Below are positions 17,713 through 26,829 of a stretch of DNA of 64,000 nt, one piece after another. The notes under the pieces were generated by a model. That model worked only from the letters and a program-made list of their open reading frames with translations. It had not been told where the DNA came from and ran no database searches. Source of the DNA: JADMIH01 sp036399775 (GTDB lineage Bacteria; Chloroflexota; Chloroflexia; QHBQ01; JADMIH01); the NCBI GenBank assembly GCA_036399775.1, contig DASWMJ010000084.1, forward strand, positions 248,001 through 312,000, read 5' to 3'. The position numbers were made by a program, and so were the translations under genes. Each line of letters opens with the position of its first letter. The first letter of the stretch is position 1.

Positions 17713-19152
17713 TTATCTGCCGCCCTTTATGTACTTCTGGAATACATAATCGCCGCTTTCGACCTTGAATGCGGGAACCGCGTCGAGGGAGATGTCGCCG
17801 TTCTCGTCGAAGCTCCAGGTGCCCAGCGCACCCTGGTAGTCTCTGGTATTGCGAATGGCGTCGAGAATAGCCGCGCGGTCCTTTTTGCCTGCTCGCTCGA
17901 TGGCGTTCAAAGCGACCTTCATCGACTCATACCCATAAATAGCATACGGGTCGGCGTCGCGCCCATACTTAGTCTTGAACTTCTCTAAGAAAGCTTTGCC
18001 CTCAGTTCCGAAGTCAGCTATGTCCATACTGTAGTATCCTGTGGCATACACGCCTTCAGCAATGTCAGCGCCAGCAGCGTCAATGAAAGCCACGCTGTAA
18101 ATACCATCAGGTCCCATGAACGCCGTATTGGGGGCAACCGAGCGCAGGTCCTTGAGAAGCTGGGGTCCACCCGTGTCAACCAGTCCACCGAAGTAAACCA
18201 GGTCAGCGCGGGAGTCCAGCACCTTGTTCATGAGGAACTTGAAATCTTCCAGATGATAGTCGATGCCTTCATGGGCCTGCACAGTGCCGCCATTGACTTT
18301 GAACTGCTTCTCAAAGGTGCTGGCTACAGCCCTGCCATACACTTTCTGATCGTCGAGGATGTAGGCATTGGTGAAGCCAAGCTCTGTTGCCCAGTTAGCG
18401 GCGGCAGCGCCTTGCACGTCGTCAGATGTGGATACGCGAAAGTAGTTCTTGGGGCCAGATGTGTATAGAGAGTTGTAAGTCTGGTCATCGAAGCCTGGCT
18501 TGGTCAGTTCGGGCGCTGTGTTGGATGGGCTGATCATCGCCAATCCAGCCTCATTCAAGATGGGTATGGAGATGGCGGCAGCGCCTGAGTTGAACGGGCC
18601 TAAGTAGACCATCACGTCAGGGTCGTTGGCCGACTTTACAGCGTTAGACATCTCGCTATTAGGGTCCCATCTCCCGGCCTGGGAGGCGGAGTCGTCCAGG
18701 TCTTCATAGATGATGGTGAAGTTGCCTGCCTTGTTATTGCTCTCTTCCAGGACCATCAGGTAGCCCGCCACGATGTCGTCCGTTTGCCTCTTGGACAGAC
18801 CTGTGCGCGGTAGTGAGCTTACGATCTTGATGGTGCTCTGGGAGATAGAAGTAGCTTGCCCTGGATCGCTGACTGGCATGAGCGGCGTGCTGGTTGCCCC
18901 GGCTATGGCTTCCTCTGTGGCGGTTGTATCGGGCTGCGCAACGATGGAAGGGATTGCAGTATCGTTGGGTTGCGCTTGGATCAAGGGGAGCATGGCGGTA
19001 GCCTGAGCTTGCGGCTGGGGCTTGCTGACAGATTGCGCCTGAAATAGAGCGATGCCTCCAAAGAGGAGCAACGCCGCTACCACCAGGGCGGGCACTAGCA
19101 GCCAGTTGCGGCGTTGCTTCTCTTTCATCTGCACGGGAGGTGTGGCGGGCAT
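17713..19152 (-). CDS. Membrane-anchored Leu/Ile/Val-type substrate-binding protein
   Basis: A 479-residue protein of the periplasmic-binding-protein type I family (Peripla_BP_6, the branched-chain amino acid class). Residues 15-38 form one membrane segment with no lipobox Cys, so it is probably tethered by an uncleaved or signal-type helix, followed by a Gln/Thr/Pro-rich linker. The binding fold begins near residue 105 (IKIVSSLPRTGLSKRQTDDI) and includes MVYLGPFNSGAAAISIPILN and VYGRAVASTFEKQF. No ABC permease or ATPase is nearby, so it may act as a sensor rather than a transporter part. The ATG lies 10 bases after the stop of the penicillin-binding protein gene and lacks a clear ribosome binding site, which suggests translational coupling. 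Confidence 0.82.
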   Translation of the reverse strand: MPATPPVQMKEKQRRNWLLVPALVVAALLLFGGIALFQAQSVSKPQPQAQATAMLPLIQAQPNDTAIPSIVAQPDTTATEEAIAGATSTPLMPVSDPGQATSISQSTIKIVSSLPRTGLSKRQTDDIVAGYLMVLEESNNKAGNFTIIYEDLDDSASQAGRWDPNSEMSNAVKSANDPDVMVYLGPFNSGAAAISIPILNEAGLAMISPSNTAPELTKPGFDDQTYNSLYTSGPKNYFRVSTSDDVQGAAAANWATELGFTNAYILDDQKVYGRAVASTFEKQFKVNGGTVQAHEGIDYHLEDFKFLMNKVLDSRADLVYFGGLVDTGGPQLLKDLRSVAPNTAFMGPDGIYSVAFIDAAGADIAEGVYATGYYSMDIADFGTEGKAFLEKFKTKYGRDADPYAIYGYESMKVALNAIERAGKKDRAAILDAIRNTRDYQGALGTWSFDENGDISLDAVPAFKVESGDYVFQKYIKGGR

Positions 19153-19162
19153 GACCGTTGTA

Positions 19163-22100
19163 TCACTTCACCACCACCCACGTCTCATTCCTCCCCACCT
19201 CGCGATTCTGCTCGTCGTAGCCTATAGCGGTGATGCGGTGGCGGCCTGGGCGGAACTGGCAGCGCGCTACGAAGTCGCCCAGCATGGGGTCCATCAGACG
19301 CTCGTAGCGGACGAAGGTGGGGGTAGGCGAAGGGAGGGGCGTGTCAGTGGGCGGCAGGGCGGTGGGGGAGGCGGTGAGCGCGGCTACGGCTGCCTGGGTC
19401 GCCTCGCTCTGCGCGGTGGCTGCGGCTATGTTCGCTTTGGCTGTGGCGGTGGCGTTGGCGCGGGCGGTGCGCGTGGCCTGCACCACTGCCGTGCGGGTTG
19501 ACTGCGCGTTGACAGTCTTCTGCACTTCGGTAGCGGTGGCTGCCACGTCCCAGGGGATAGTAGGCGTGGGCGGCTGGGTCGGCGGGAGTGTTGGCGTGGG
19601 CGTCCACTTCGGATTGACCCGGTAGCCCGGCCCGGTAGCGTACCCCGCCGGGTAGCCGTTGACGTAGATATCTACGTGGTGGACGGGCGAGCCGGGCGCG
19701 ACGTCCACCCACACCTCGTTCACCCCTGCCTGTATCTCTTTGTACACCGTCAGGTTGCTTATCCAGAGCACGGGTGCGCGTGTAGCGGTAGGCGATGGGC
19801 GCGGGCCTGCCGCCGTGACACGCACCGGCAGCGAGCGCGCCTGCTCTCCCACGACGGTGTATGCCATCGCATAGAGTTCGTGCGTGCCCGTGAGCACTCC
19901 CCAGGGCACTACATAAGGCGGTGCCAGGATAGATGCTATGCGCTTGCCATCTGCGTACACTTCCACGCCCGCCAGGGCCGCGCCGCCACCGTCCGCCGCC
20001 ACATTTATGTTGACCGCTTCTCCATCATAGATGCCCGCGCCATCGGTGGGCGACATGATGGATACGGTAGGCTCCCCCGTGCCTATTCGTACTGGCACCT
20101 CTATGCGTACCACCTGGCCCAGCGTGGTCTCAAGGGTGAGGCGCAGGGTATAGGGGCCGGGGGCCAGGCCGTCCGTGTTCCAGTAGCCTAGCTGGCCGAA
20201 TATGTCCGGCACGTCGGAGGATACGACATTCGCCATGCCTGTGCTGCCATCGCCCACCCCGTACTCAAGCGTGTAGCGCGCGAAGTCAGTGGCTTGCGCC
20301 TGCCCCGTAATGGAGACGAGGCCGCCCACCACCTCCCCCCTGCGCGGCGAGGAGATAGAGAGTAGCAGACCGGGGATAGGGTCCAACTCCTCCGGCTGTT
20401 GCAACCCTACGGGGCTGACGGGGTGAGAGCCTCCCAGGTTCGCTACGGGCGTGACCAGGACAACCACAGGCGGCGGCTCTTCCGCGAGGGGAGTGGGGAG
20501 CGCGACCACCTGGGCGGTGGGGGTGATGATGGTGACGCTGCCGGGAGGTCCGCCACCTATCCACCCCTTGAACTGCTGGGGCGGGAAGGTATACACGCGC
20601 TCTATCACGTCGCTGGCGGGCACGCCCGGCCCCGCCACGCTCCCCCCACCGTCGTGCAGGGTGACGGGCACCCACCTGTGCCAGGTGCATACCTCCTCCG
20701 GCTTGTTGACCAGGCTAAACCACTCGTAGCGAACGCTGGTGCAGGCGGGGCCGGGCACCATCCCCGACACGGCGCACACGGGCGCGCGCACCACGCCCTT
20801 AGGGAAGAACGTCTCCGGCAGCTCCTGCTCGTTGGGGCGGTAAAGCAACGCCTTCAATTTGGGGTCGCTGTAGACCTTAACTATGAAGTTGTGCCAGATC
20901 GGCGCGGCACCGATAGCCCCCGCGACGTGGGCCATCGCCCGCCCGTCGTTGTTGCCCACCCAGACGCCTACCGCCAGCGCGGGAGTGTAGCCCATCGTCC
21001 AAGAGTCTTTCCAGTCGTTGGTGGTGCCGGTCTTCGCGGCGGCCTCGATGCCGTCTATCTTGAGGGGCGAATTGGGACCGAACGCCGAGCTGCGCGCCGC
21101 GTTGTCCGACAGTATATTGCTTATCTGGTAGGCCACGCCGCTATCCAGCACCTGCTCCCCCGGCGTGCGCTCGCGGTCAAGCTCGTAAAGGATATTACCA
21201 TGCGCGTCGGCTATCTTGAGGAAGGGCGTGGTGGGCACGTGCTTGCCGTAGTTGGCGAAGGTGGCATAAGCGGTGGTCATATCGAGGAGGGTAACCTCGC
21301 CACCCCCCAGCGTGAGGGCCAGGCCGTACCGCTCCGGCTCTTCCAGGGTGGTGATGCCCATCTTGTGCGCGGTCTTGAGCACGGCGGGCACCCCCAACTC
21401 CTTGAGCATCTCTACGGCGGGTATATTATAGGAATTGGCAAGCGCGGCGCGTATCGTGACCGGCCCGTGGAAGCGCCCGTCGTAGTTCTGTGGTATGTAA
21501 GGCAGCAGGCCCGCGCCGTTAGTATATTTCGCGGGCAGATCGGGCACCACCGACAACGGGTGGAAGTCGCCACGCTGAAAGCCTGTAGCGTAGGTGATAG
21601 GCTTGAACGACGAGCCGGGCTGGCGTAGGGCGGTGGCGACGTTCACCTCCCCGAAGAAGGGATCGGTATAGTCAACCGAGCCGACCATCGCCAGTATCTC
21701 GCCCGTGCGCGGGTTGATAGCCACCAACCCCGCGTTGGACGCGCCCTGCCTCTTGATGGCCTCTATCTGCTGGGCCGCTATGCGTTGCGCCTCGGCCTGC
21801 ATGTTCAGGTCAATCGTGGTGAATACCTTGAGGCCGCCCCGGTAGGCCATCTCAGGGCCGAACTGCTCTTCCAGCACCGTCTTGACGTATTGCACGAAGT
21901 GAGGCGCGTTGCGGGGCACGTTGGCGGCTCGTACGAGTGGGCGCACATCTTCAGCATAGGCTGTATCCGCCTCGACCTGGGTGATATAGCCGTTCTTCAC
22001 CATCAGGCCGAGCACGATCTGCTGGCGCGCCCGCGCAAGCTCGAAGTTGATGTTGGGGTCATACTCGCCCGGCGCTTGAGGCAGCCCCGCCAGCATAGCC

Positions 22101-23179
22101 GACTCGGCCAGCGTCAGGTCCTTCACTTTCTTGCCGAAATAGGTGTCGGCGGCGGCGGCCACGCCATACGACAGGGAGCCGTAAGATATTTCGTTCAGGT
22201 AGACTTCGAGTATCTTATCTTTGGAATACTTCTCCGTGACGCGCATGGCAAGCAGAGCCTCGCGTATCTTGCGGGTGAATGTGCGCTCGTCCTTTTCGGG
22301 CAGGAGTATGCGCCTGACGACCTGCTGGGTAATCGTGGAGCCGCCCGACTGCCCCTGGTTGGTTATATTTATGTAGGCCGCGCGGGCGATGCCTTCGAGG
22401 TCCACGCCCACGTTCTGCTCGAAAGACTTGTCCTCCGTAGCGATAGTGGCCTCGATTAGATGCTTGGGCATCTGGTCAATGGCTATGTAAGTGCGCTTGC
22501 CCTGGTCCTCGTCGAACATCTCGTACAGGAGGTTGCCGTAGCGGTCGTAGATGCGCGTGGTCTCGAATTCAATATTGTGGATGTCGTCTATTGGCGGGAG
22601 GTCTTGCGAGAAAAACTCGTAAGCAGAGTAAGCGGTGAACCCCCCCACGATACCCAGCGAGAGTAAGGCGAACCAGAACCCCCCGAACGTCGCCAGCAGC
22701 CACACAAGCGGCCTGGGTAACCGTGCGGGCTTGCGCGTGGTAGAGAGCGCGTAATATCCCCCGCGAGCCGCGCCCCCCCGCGCTCGCCGCCGCCTGGCCG
22801 TATCCAGCACGAAGAGAGGCTTGCGCGCATGCCCACCCTTGCGCCGCCTGGATTGCGAAGTCAGTATGAACTTGGTGCGTACCGGGCCTGTGGTAACGGA
22901 GGGTGCCACGCGAGCGCGAGCCAAAGACGTGGCCGGTTGAGATACGCGCGCTTTTGCCTGGGGTGCCGTCTGAGGCGAGGCTGCCTGCGAAGGCGCTTCT
23001 TTCTGGCCTTGCGCCTGCACGCCATTTGCTATAGTCGCTCGACGCTGCAAATGAGCACGCTCCATCATACCCCGGCGATGTCTCGACAGGGCGCGCCAAA
23101 GCCGCCTGTTGCCGCGCGATGCCGTTCGCGGTACAGGCTGCAAAGGCTCTTGCGATTCGTAAGGGGAAGAATCACCCAT
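19163..23179 (-). CDS. Class A penicillin-binding protein with Ig-like and Ala/Thr-rich C-terminal extension
   Basis: A 1338-residue bifunctional peptidoglycan synthase, far longer than typical PBP1A (about 720-900). A basic cytoplasmic N-terminus of about 160 residues precedes one membrane helix. The GT51 glycosyltransferase domain has EDKSF near residue 250 and GGSTITQQ shortly after. The transpeptidase domain has the catalytic SxxK motif (GSSFKP, about 523), SYN near 583 and KTGT near 716. Beyond it are a Pro-rich linker, two or three Ig-like beta domains (about 920-1150), an Ala/Thr-rich segment likely to be helical, and a final small beta domain. The extra region probably reaches into the wall or surface layer. 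An extended -10 promoter lies about 95 bases upstream. Confidence 0.9.
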   Translation of the reverse strand: MGDSSPYESQEPLQPVPRTASRGNRRLWRALSRHRRGMMERAHLQRRATIANGVQAQGQKEAPSQAASPQTAPQAKARVSQPATSLARARVAPSVTTGPVRTKFILTSQSRRRKGGHARKPLFVLDTARRRRARGGAARGGYYALSTTRKPARLPRPLVWLLATFGGFWFALLSLGIVGGFTAYSAYEFFSQDLPPIDDIHNIEFETTRIYDRYGNLLYEMFDEDQGKRTYIAIDQMPKHLIEATIATEDKSFEQNVGVDLEGIARAAYINITNQGQSGGSTITQQVVRRILLPEKDERTFTRKIREALLAMRVTEKYSKDKILEVYLNEISYGSLSYGVAAAADTYFGKKVKDLTLAESAMLAGLPQAPGEYDPNINFELARARQQIVLGLMVKNGYITQVEADTAYAEDVRPLVRAANVPRNAPHFVQYVKTVLEEQFGPEMAYRGGLKVFTTIDLNMQAEAQRIAAQQIEAIKRQGASNAGLVAINPRTGEILAMVGSVDYTDPFFGEVNVATALRQPGSSFKPITYATGFQRGDFHPLSVVPDLPAKYTNGAGLLPYIPQNYDGRFHGPVTIRAALANSYNIPAVEMLKELGVPAVLKTAHKMGITTLEEPERYGLALTLGGGEVTLLDMTTAYATFANYGKHVPTTPFLKIADAHGNILYELDRERTPGEQVLDSGVAYQISNILSDNAARSSAFGPNSPLKIDGIEAAAKTGTTNDWKDSWTMGYTPALAVGVWVGNNDGRAMAHVAGAIGAAPIWHNFIVKVYSDPKLKALLYRPNEQELPETFFPKGVVRAPVCAVSGMVPGPACTSVRYEWFSLVNKPEEVCTWHRWVPVTLHDGGGSVAGPGVPASDVIERVYTFPPQQFKGWIGGGPPGSVTIITPTAQVVALPTPLAEEPPPVVVLVTPVANLGGSHPVSPVGLQQPEELDPIPGLLLSISSPRRGEVVGGLVSITGQAQATDFARYTLEYGVGDGSTGMANVVSSDVPDIFGQLGYWNTDGLAPGPYTLRLTLETTLGQVVRIEVPVRIGTGEPTVSIMSPTDGAGIYDGEAVNINVAADGGGAALAGVEVYADGKRIASILAPPYVVPWGVLTGTHELYAMAYTVVGEQARSLPVRVTAAGPRPSPTATRAPVLWISNLTVYKEIQAGVNEVWVDVAPGSPVHHVDIYVNGYPAGYATGPGYRVNPKWTPTPTLPPTQPPTPTIPWDVAATATEVQKTVNAQSTRTAVVQATRTARANATATAKANIAAATAQSEATQAAVAALTASPTALPPTDTPLPSPTPTFVRYERLMDPMLGDFVARCQFRPGRHRITAIGYDEQNREVGRNETWVVVK

Positions 23180-23275
23180 AATGGGACGGAATGCCAGTAG
23201 GACTAAACGCCTCTAGTATCTATAACACATAACGCATAAGCCATGCATTCAGGTAGGCTAACATGACATAAAATC

Positions 23276-23284
23276 ATTATATCA
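23276..23284 (-). promoter_or_regulatory. Extended -10 element upstream of the penicillin-binding protein gene
   Basis: On the minus strand TGATATAAT (hexamer at 23276-23281) is an extended -10. No good -35 is seen at 17 bp. Expected leader about 90 nt. Confidence 0.45.
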
Positions 23285-23383
23285 CGTATGCCTACGTAGC
23301 ACCGATTGTGCCCTCGATTTCGGTACCGAAGTACCAAGAAGAAGTGAAAAGTCATAGCGTCTTCGCGGGTAAAGCTAATCAGC

Positions 23384-23476
23384 GGTAGGGGCGACCCGGT
23401 GGGTCGCCCTGGTGGGGATGGTGTTCCATGCTTACCCGCTACCTCAGACAGGGCGACCCACCGGGTCGCCCCTACC
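23384..23476. repeat. Perfect 27-bp inverted repeat (GGGGCGACCC family)
   Basis: Arms 23384-23410 and 23450-23476 are exact reverse complements around a 39-bp spacer; each arm also contains the smaller palindrome GCGACCCGGTGGGTCGC. It lies in the 459-bp gap 23180-23638 between divergent genes. The rest of that gap shows the -10 at 23276, TTCTAAC-type heptads at about 23590-23628 and nothing else recognisable. Confidence 0.85.
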
Positions 23477-23638
23477 GTACACTTTCCTTTATTCCTACTT
23501 CTGAACACTTATATTTGGGGATGTATTGCGCTGAACTCTATTGCGTGGTATTAATGGCCGACGCATACTCTCTTAACTTTCGACCTAATTTCTATCTTCT
23601 AATTTCTAACTTCTAACTTCTAATTCCCGGAGACTCAT

Positions 23639-23779
23639 TTGGGCAAGAACAGGCACGATTGGCTATGGACGGCATTCGGCGCGGCGTTAGCTGTTGCGCT
23701 TGTCGCCCTGCTGCTTGCTTACGTTTTCATCTGGCGTAATGCTCCTTATCTAATGCGGATGCTGGGGTTGAATGTTTAA
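23639..23779 (+). CDS. 46-residue single-span membrane protein
   Basis: A short gene with TTG start at 23639 and CCCGGAG nine bases upstream. The product begins MGKNRHDWLW, has one hydrophobic helix (about residues 11-32, AALAVALVALLLAYVFIW) and ends MRMLGLNV. Its last eight bases (ATGTTTAA) overlap the ATG of the following glycosyltransferase gene at 23772, a typical translational coupling arrangement. The ribosome binding site, the overlap and the clean membrane helix argue that it is real. It is probably an accessory subunit of the downstream enzyme; function unknown. Confidence 0.65.
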   Translation: MGKNRHDWLWTAFGAALAVALVALLLAYVFIWRNAPYLMRMLGLNV

Positions 23780-25808
23780 TCTGCCGCCTATTGTGGCGCA
23801 CCTTGTAGAATTGGTCGCGCTCTCAGGTGTCAGCGCGATAGCTTGCGGCGTGGGTCTAATGCTGCTCCGGCTACTTGGCGTGGCTCGGTTGCTCAGCATT
23901 GGGGAGCGGCTAGTCTTCGGCATGGCACTCGGCTATGGTGTCCTGGGCTTTGCCATGCTGGGGATGGGGTTGCTTGGGCTTGTCTATCTGCCTGTTGCGC
24001 TCGTGGTGCTGGGCCTGCTTGCAGTAGTCGCTTACGGGCCGCTTCGTGATACCTGGCGCGACCTGCGTCCAGCCCTGAACGAAGCGCGCAGAGGGTTGCG
24101 CTACCGCCCAAACATCTTCCTGGCGATCATCAGCGTGGCGGTCGTCCTGGCGGCGCTCGCTAAGATGTTGGTGCCTGTGGCAACCCAGGACGACCTGATG
24201 TACCACCTTGCGCTCCCCAGGCGATACATCGAGCAGCACGCGGTCGCCTTCTACCCCGACAGCACCTACAGCCTCTTCCCCCAGCTAATGGAGATGCTTT
24301 GTACCTGGGGCCTCCTCCTGGGGAGTGACCGCCTATCGGTGCTATTCGCCTTCACTATGGGCCTGCTAGGCGCGGTCGCCGCCGGCCTATTCGCCAAACG
24401 TTACCTCGGCGACGACCGCGAAGGCTTGTGGCACGCCCTCCCCCTCCTAACCGCCACCCTCTATCTATCCGCCCCCCTCACCGGCTTCATCCTACGCGCC
24501 GCCAACACAGACCTCGCCCAGGCGACCTTCGACCTGCTCGCGCTGTATGCCTTCTGGCTGGGAGCGAGTGGCGAGTGGCGAGTGGCGAGTGGCGCAAAAT
24601 CAGGGATCGAGGAGCATGAACGAGAATCACTGGTCACTGGTCACTGGTCACTCGCCACTCGCCACTCGCCACTCGCTCCCCGGTTGCTCGGCTTGGCCGG
24701 GGTGTGCTGCGGGCTGTCCTTTTCGGTGAAGTATTATGGGTTTGCTATGGCTATGGCGCTTGGGGTGGCGCTGGTGGGAGGGTATTTGTTTCGATGGCGT
24801 AGGGACAGGCTTGATACCCCACCCTACACAGCCTTTATATGGTTCGCGCTGCCTGTAGCGTTGCTTGCCGGACCCTGGCTGCTTCGCAATTATATCTCAG
24901 CCGGGAACCCTGTCTGGCCTCTCGCGGGCGGCTTGCTTGGCGGCAGCTACTGGTCGCCCCAGGCTTCGCCGGAGACTTTACTTGGGCGCGCTCCGGGAAT
25001 CGGGGTGGATAACATTTGGACGGGCCTGCAATACCTCTGGACGGCGACTATGCGTCCCTGGCTGCTGGTAGACAGGCAGATACACGTCGTGAGCCTGGGG
25101 CCGCTGCTCCTGCCCGCGCTGCTCTTGCTGCCGTTCGCAAGGTGGCGTGCGGCCTTGCGCTGGGTAGCTTACGCGGCGGCGGCCTACTGGTTGCTTTGGG
25201 CTTTCTTCTTCTCCCGCACCAGCATCCGCTACCTTTCGACCTTCTTTCTGCTTGCGGCGGTGCTGGGCGCGTACGCCCTTGTCTCGCTAGCAACCCGCCA
25301 TCATGCTATGCGCTACGCGGGCGCGGTGGTAGTCATAATGTTCTCTGTACTGGCGGCGGAAGCCACGGCAGGCGCTGGACGCTTCCTACCCACCGTCTTT
25401 GCTCTCGAGAAAACCGCCGAGAGCCGCTACCTCGAAACCTACATGGAAGACTACGACATGATGCGCTACATCTCGTCCAACCTCCCACCCGATGCCAGCA
25501 TATACGTGTGGGACGGCCAGCCCAGAGGCTACTACATACCACGCCGCTACGTCTACGCCCGCCTGGTGCCTTTATACACAGGCTTCGCAAGCGAACCTGC
25601 GGAGTGGCGCGAGCGGCTAAGGCAGCTAGGAATCACGCACGTCCTCCTCAACAGAGTGAATAGCAGGGGAGAGGTGCTAGCCCCAGGCCAGCCCGCCGGC
25701 TACGACCCCGATTGGCAGGTCAGCCGAGACTTCGCCCGGCGCTACTTTAGCCGCGCCCTCATAGTAGTGGGCGAATATGCTCTATACGAACTGAAGGAAG
25801 GCCCGTGA
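23772..25808 (+). CDS. GT-C family membrane glycosyltransferase (ArnT/PMT-like)
   Basis: A 678-residue polytopic membrane protein with at least ten hydrophobic segments and a C-terminal extracytoplasmic domain of about 130 residues. The first large loop carries QDDLMYHLALPRRYI (Asp pair near residue 140), which fits the catalytic acidic pair of GT-C enzymes that use polyprenyl-phosphate sugars. The acceptor is unknown; glycan or lipid modification at the outer face of the membrane is likely. Residues about 263-303 are encoded by an inverted heptad-repeat element and look foreign (repeated GEWRVASG and SLVTGHWSLATRHSPLA). The start overlaps the 46-residue gene upstream. The TGA stop falls in another repeat arm. 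Confidence 0.82.
   Translation: MFNLPPIVAHLVELVALSGVSAIACGVGLMLLRLLGVARLLSIGERLVFGMALGYGVLGFAMLGMGLLGLVYLPVALVVLGLLAVVAYGPLRDTWRDLRPALNEARRGLRYRPNIFLAIISVAVVLAALAKMLVPVATQDDLMYHLALPRRYIEQHAVAFYPDSTYSLFPQLMEMLCTWGLLLGSDRLSVLFAFTMGLLGAVAAGLFAKRYLGDDREGLWHALPLLTATLYLSAPLTGFILRAANTDLAQATFDLLALYAFWLGASGEWRVASGAKSGIEEHERESLVTGHWSLATRHSPLAPRLLGLAGVCCGLSFSVKYYGFAMAMALGVALVGGYLFRWRRDRLDTPPYTAFIWFALPVALLAGPWLLRNYISAGNPVWPLAGGLLGGSYWSPQASPETLLGRAPGIGVDNIWTGLQYLWTATMRPWLLVDRQIHVVSLGPLLLPALLLLPFARWRAALRWVAYAAAAYWLLWAFFFSRTSIRYLSTFFLLAAVLGAYALVSLATRHHAMRYAGAVVVIMFSVLAAEATAGAGRFLPTVFALEKTAESRYLETYMEDYDMMRYISSNLPPDASIYVWDGQPRGYYIPRRYVYARLVPLYTGFASEPAEWRERLRQLGITHVLLNRVNSRGEVLAPGQPAGYDPDWQVSRDFARRYFSRALIVVGEYALYELKEGP
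24560..24680. repeat. Inverted heptad-repeat element inside the GT-C gene
   Basis: Perfect 27-bp arms (24560-24586 and 24654-24680) consist of GCGAGTG/CACTCGC-type 7-bp units. They enclose a spacer that includes three GGTCACT heptads. The whole element is in frame and adds about 40 residues to the protein. Confidence 0.85.
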
Positions 25809-25935
25809 AACGTGAAACGTAATGCGTATCACGCAAAACCCATTATAACCTCAGCGTCTCCGCGCCTCTGCGGTTCAATCCCTAAATCTTAGTGCTCTTT
25901 GTGCCTTTGTGGTTCATCACGTTTCACGTTTCACG
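25804..25935. repeat. Inverted heptad element between convergent genes, containing a 9-bp periodic core
   Basis: Perfect 17-bp arms (25804-25820 and 25919-25935) of CGTGAAA units flank a core (25850-25917) with TCTCCGCGCC/TCTGCGG and CTTTGTG-type periodic repeats. The left arm contains the TGA of the GT-C gene and the right arm contains the TGA of the metallophosphoesterase gene. Confidence 0.85.
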
Positions 25936-26680
25936 CCTCACCATCCGGCACGACTTCTATAATGTAGAAGGGTGGGCGGTTGGGGAAGCGCTGGCGTAAT
26001 AAAGGGAGAGAAACGTTGTAGACAGGGATGCCCCCTAGCGTATGGCCGTCGAAGGTGCCCCGGTGGGCGTGGCCGTGAAATATCGCCGTTACAGGGTAGC
26101 GGGCCAGCGGCTCCTCCAGCCTGCTTGAGCCGAGGTAAGCGAATATCTCCGGCGGCTCTCCCTCGACCGTAGCCTGTATGGGAGAGTAATGCAGCAGGAC
26201 GATACGTTGGGGCGTTCGCAGCCGGGCGAGTGCATTTTCCAGCTTCAACGCCTCGTTGATAGCCTCCTGCACAAATTGCTTGATTACCTGCTCGCCCCAG
26301 GGTGCCAGGGCCGCCGTGCCGAAACCTCCTGCGAATCCTTTCGCGCCCGCGAAACCGACGCCGCACACTTCACGCGCGTCCCCGTCAAGCATCATCACAC
26401 CCGCATCTGACAGGATGTCGCGCACTTCCTCCTGCCTGCCACTCTCAAAATCGTGATTGCCCAGCACGCCAAGCACCGGCACCCTCAAGGCAGCCAGCTC
26501 CTTCGCCAGTATGTGCGCCTCTTCCGGCAGGCCATAGTCGGTGAGGTCGCCCAGCAGCAGTAGCACGTCCGCGCTATCGTTGACTCGCGCGAACAACGCC
26601 TGGAAAGCCCCCTGTGACGACTTATCGGCGTGCAGGTCTCCTACTGCGGCTATTCGCACTTTCCCCTTGCCATTATCCAT
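25931..26680 (-). CDS. Calcineurin-like metallophosphoesterase
   Basis: A 249-residue single-domain metallophosphoesterase. The two-metal motifs are complete: GDLHAD near residue 14, LLLLGDLTD near 46, GNHDFE near 77, LLHYSP near 152 and FHGHAHRG near 193. The substrate is unknown; phosphodiesterase or protein phosphatase activity are both possible. The ATG at 26680 is chosen because AAGGAGAG precedes it by ten bases; an upstream in-frame start would add repeat-like sequence. It is divergent from the nucleotidyltransferase gene at 26830, and the two may share control sequences. The stop lies inside a repeat arm. Confidence 0.85.
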   Translation of the reverse strand: MDNGKGKVRIAAVGDLHADKSSQGAFQALFARVNDSADVLLLLGDLTDYGLPEEAHILAKELAALRVPVLGVLGNHDFESGRQEEVRDILSDAGVMMLDGDAREVCGVGFAGAKGFAGGFGTAALAPWGEQVIKQFVQEAINEALKLENALARLRTPQRIVLLHYSPIQATVEGEPPEIFAYLGSSRLEEPLARYPVTAIFHGHAHRGTFDGHTLGGIPVYNVSLPLLRQRFPNRPPFYIIEVVPDGEA

Positions 26681-26739
26681 CGCGATGCTTCTCTCCTTTG
26701 CGTAAAACGTGATGCGCAATGCGTGATGGCTACGCCTGA

Positions 26740-26775
26740 GCAAAATGTATACCCATAATGTGGTATGCCTTTTGC
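26740..26775. promoter_or_regulatory. Imperfect palindrome between divergent genes
   Basis: GCAAAATGTATACC (26740-26753) and GGTATGCCTTTTGC (26762-26775) match as inverted repeats at 12 of 14 positions. Its place between divergent starts fits an operator, but no regulator is known. Confidence 0.3.
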
Positions 26776-26829
26776 TTCATTACTTTATTCTCTACGCTCA
26801 AAGGCGAACGTAATTAGAAGGAGAGATTT

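Noticed and set aside
20399..21628. Long open frame opposite the penicillin-binding protein gene
   Set aside because: Shadow of the PBP coding frame; no family resemblance.
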